Shown here: positions 42,264 to 42,877 of the stretch, one piece after another
Layout: each line of letters opens with the position of its first letter
Numbering within the stretch: position 1 is the stretch's first letter
Assembly: GCA_944327295.1 (NCBI GenBank)
Contig: CALVHF010000010.1
Location: 1 to 42,877 of the forward strand
Reading direction: 5' to 3'
From: an uncultured Desulfovibrio sp.
Lineage (GTDB): Bacteria > Desulfobacterota > Desulfovibrionia > Desulfovibrionales > Desulfovibrionaceae
Length of the DNA stretch: 42,877 nucleotides
Notes under the pieces: model-generated
The model's input: the letters and a program-made list of their open reading frames with translations, nothing else
What the model was told of the DNA's origin: nothing
Databases searched by the model: none
Made by a program: the position numbers and the translations under genes

Positions 42264-42877
42264 ATGCCCAAAGTTAGAGAGAAATTTAAGACCTTATCTA
42301 ATTTTTTAAAGAATGCATTTCTTTGTTGCGGTCTTTTACTAACATCTATACTTAAAAAAAATGTAGATGTAGATACACTAAGTTTGTTTCCTGGATACAA
42401 ACAATATAAAGAAAGAGTGATTACAAATATTGATGGACTACTAACTGCACACTATTACTTAGAAGCAATTAATGAAAATAAAAATATTGAATGTCCACAT
42501 TGTCACAAGATATTTGATAAATTAAGCAATGTTTCAAGTGAACGTATAACATTAAAAGACAGTATTCCTGACTTTTACAGGATTAATATTACTATTCGAC
42601 GTGGAAAATACAAGTGTACTAATTGTGGATGGATATTCAAAAAAGAATATATTTTGAAAGTTCCAGGGCACTACATTACATTTCGCATGCTAAACACGCT
42701 CTACTTTGAGATAAAAAATATTTATCTAAGCATAAATCGCATTGCAAAAATGTATGGTATTGACAAAGATATAGTTCTAAATGTCCACTTATACAGACTA
42801 TATACACAATATACAGTACCAGACTATTCAAAGTTACAGTATATTGGGATTGACGAGCACAGCATACGAAAAGGACA
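42264..42877 (+). CDS. ISL3-family transposase, N-terminal part (runs off the window)
   Basis: From ATG at 42264 the frame stays open to the window end, giving 204 residues. A zinc ribbon is visible (CPHC at residues 77-80 and CTNC at 118-121), followed by a helical DNA-binding region. The start of the DDE catalytic domain, IGIDEHSIRKG (Asp197), is typical of ISL3 transposases. AAGGGG lies just before the ATG. Codon use and composition (roughly one third G+C) differ strongly from the host genes, so the element was probably acquired from a low-GC bacterium, perhaps a gut Firmicute. The C-terminal half is outside the window. Confidence 0.85.
   Translation, partial: MPKVREKFKTLSNFLKNAFLCCGLLLTSILKKNVDVDTLSLFPGYKQYKERVITNIDGLLTAHYYLEAINENKNIECPHCHKIFDKLSNVSSERITLKDSIPDFYRINITIRRGKYKCTNCGWIFKKEYILKVPGHYITFRMLNTLYFEIKNIYLSINRIAKMYGIDKDIVLNVHLYRLYTQYTVPDYSKLQYIGIDEHSIRKG

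Overview
The window is about 58% G+C and reads as the core genome of a deltaproteobacterial sulfate reducer, most likely a member of the Desulfovibrionaceae. Three things suggest this: the run thrS-infC-rpmI-rplT-pheS-pheT-merR-rpe-tkt-pgk, which I recall (not checked) from Desulfovibrio; a tolB-pal module; and an NfnAB-type transhydrogenase gene pair. Gene density is high and most genes lie on the minus strand. The window looks like one draft contig. Its first ~105 bases contain a degraded Illumina adapter, and its last ~600 bases run into an AT-rich ISL3-type transposase. Both ends therefore sit at places where short-read assemblies break.

Layout. 1-3165: adapter artefact, the 3' end of a Pro/Ala-rich repeat protein, tolB and pal (envelope Tol-Pal system). 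3538-5333: a two-gene plus-strand unit, a 2-hydroxyacid dehydrogenase with a changed catalytic residue and an amidohydrolase. 5379-5548: the SRP RNA gene with its own promoter and terminator. 5553-10055: merR, rpe, tkt, pgk (carbon metabolism). 10217-17908: the translation cluster, read from tRNA-Val through thrS, infC, rpmI, rplT, pheS, a small lipoprotein gene and pheT, with several hairpins that look like attenuators or terminators. 17938-21758: trmFO diverges from dut-argD and a small DksA/TraR-type zinc finger gene. 21815-23517: a Pit phosphate transporter with its DUF47 partner.

23543-31741 is one long minus-strand array: rpmH-rnpA-yidD-yidC-jag-mnmE, followed by a DEDD exonuclease, a CofD/YvcK-like protein and an RluA-type pseudouridine synthase. 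It joins ribosome and RNA maturation with membrane protein insertion. 32302-36129: a shikimate-kinase-like P-loop protein, a lipoprotein, a VWA-OmpA envelope protein and a DapF-fold racemase. 36228-36862: an ORF-less group II intron inserted directly behind a rho-independent terminator. 36875-41549: a ModF-like double ABC ATPase, a PHP phosphatase and the NfnB/NfnA pair. 41550-42877: a gene-poor stretch, then the partial ISL3-type transposase.

The most notable items are the maturase-less group II intron, the adapter left in the assembly, three enzymes whose key residues differ from their families (dehydrogenase Arg to His, shikimate-kinase-like protein without the FR arginine, DapF-like protein with altered cysteine motifs), and candidate attenuators ahead of pheS and thrS.
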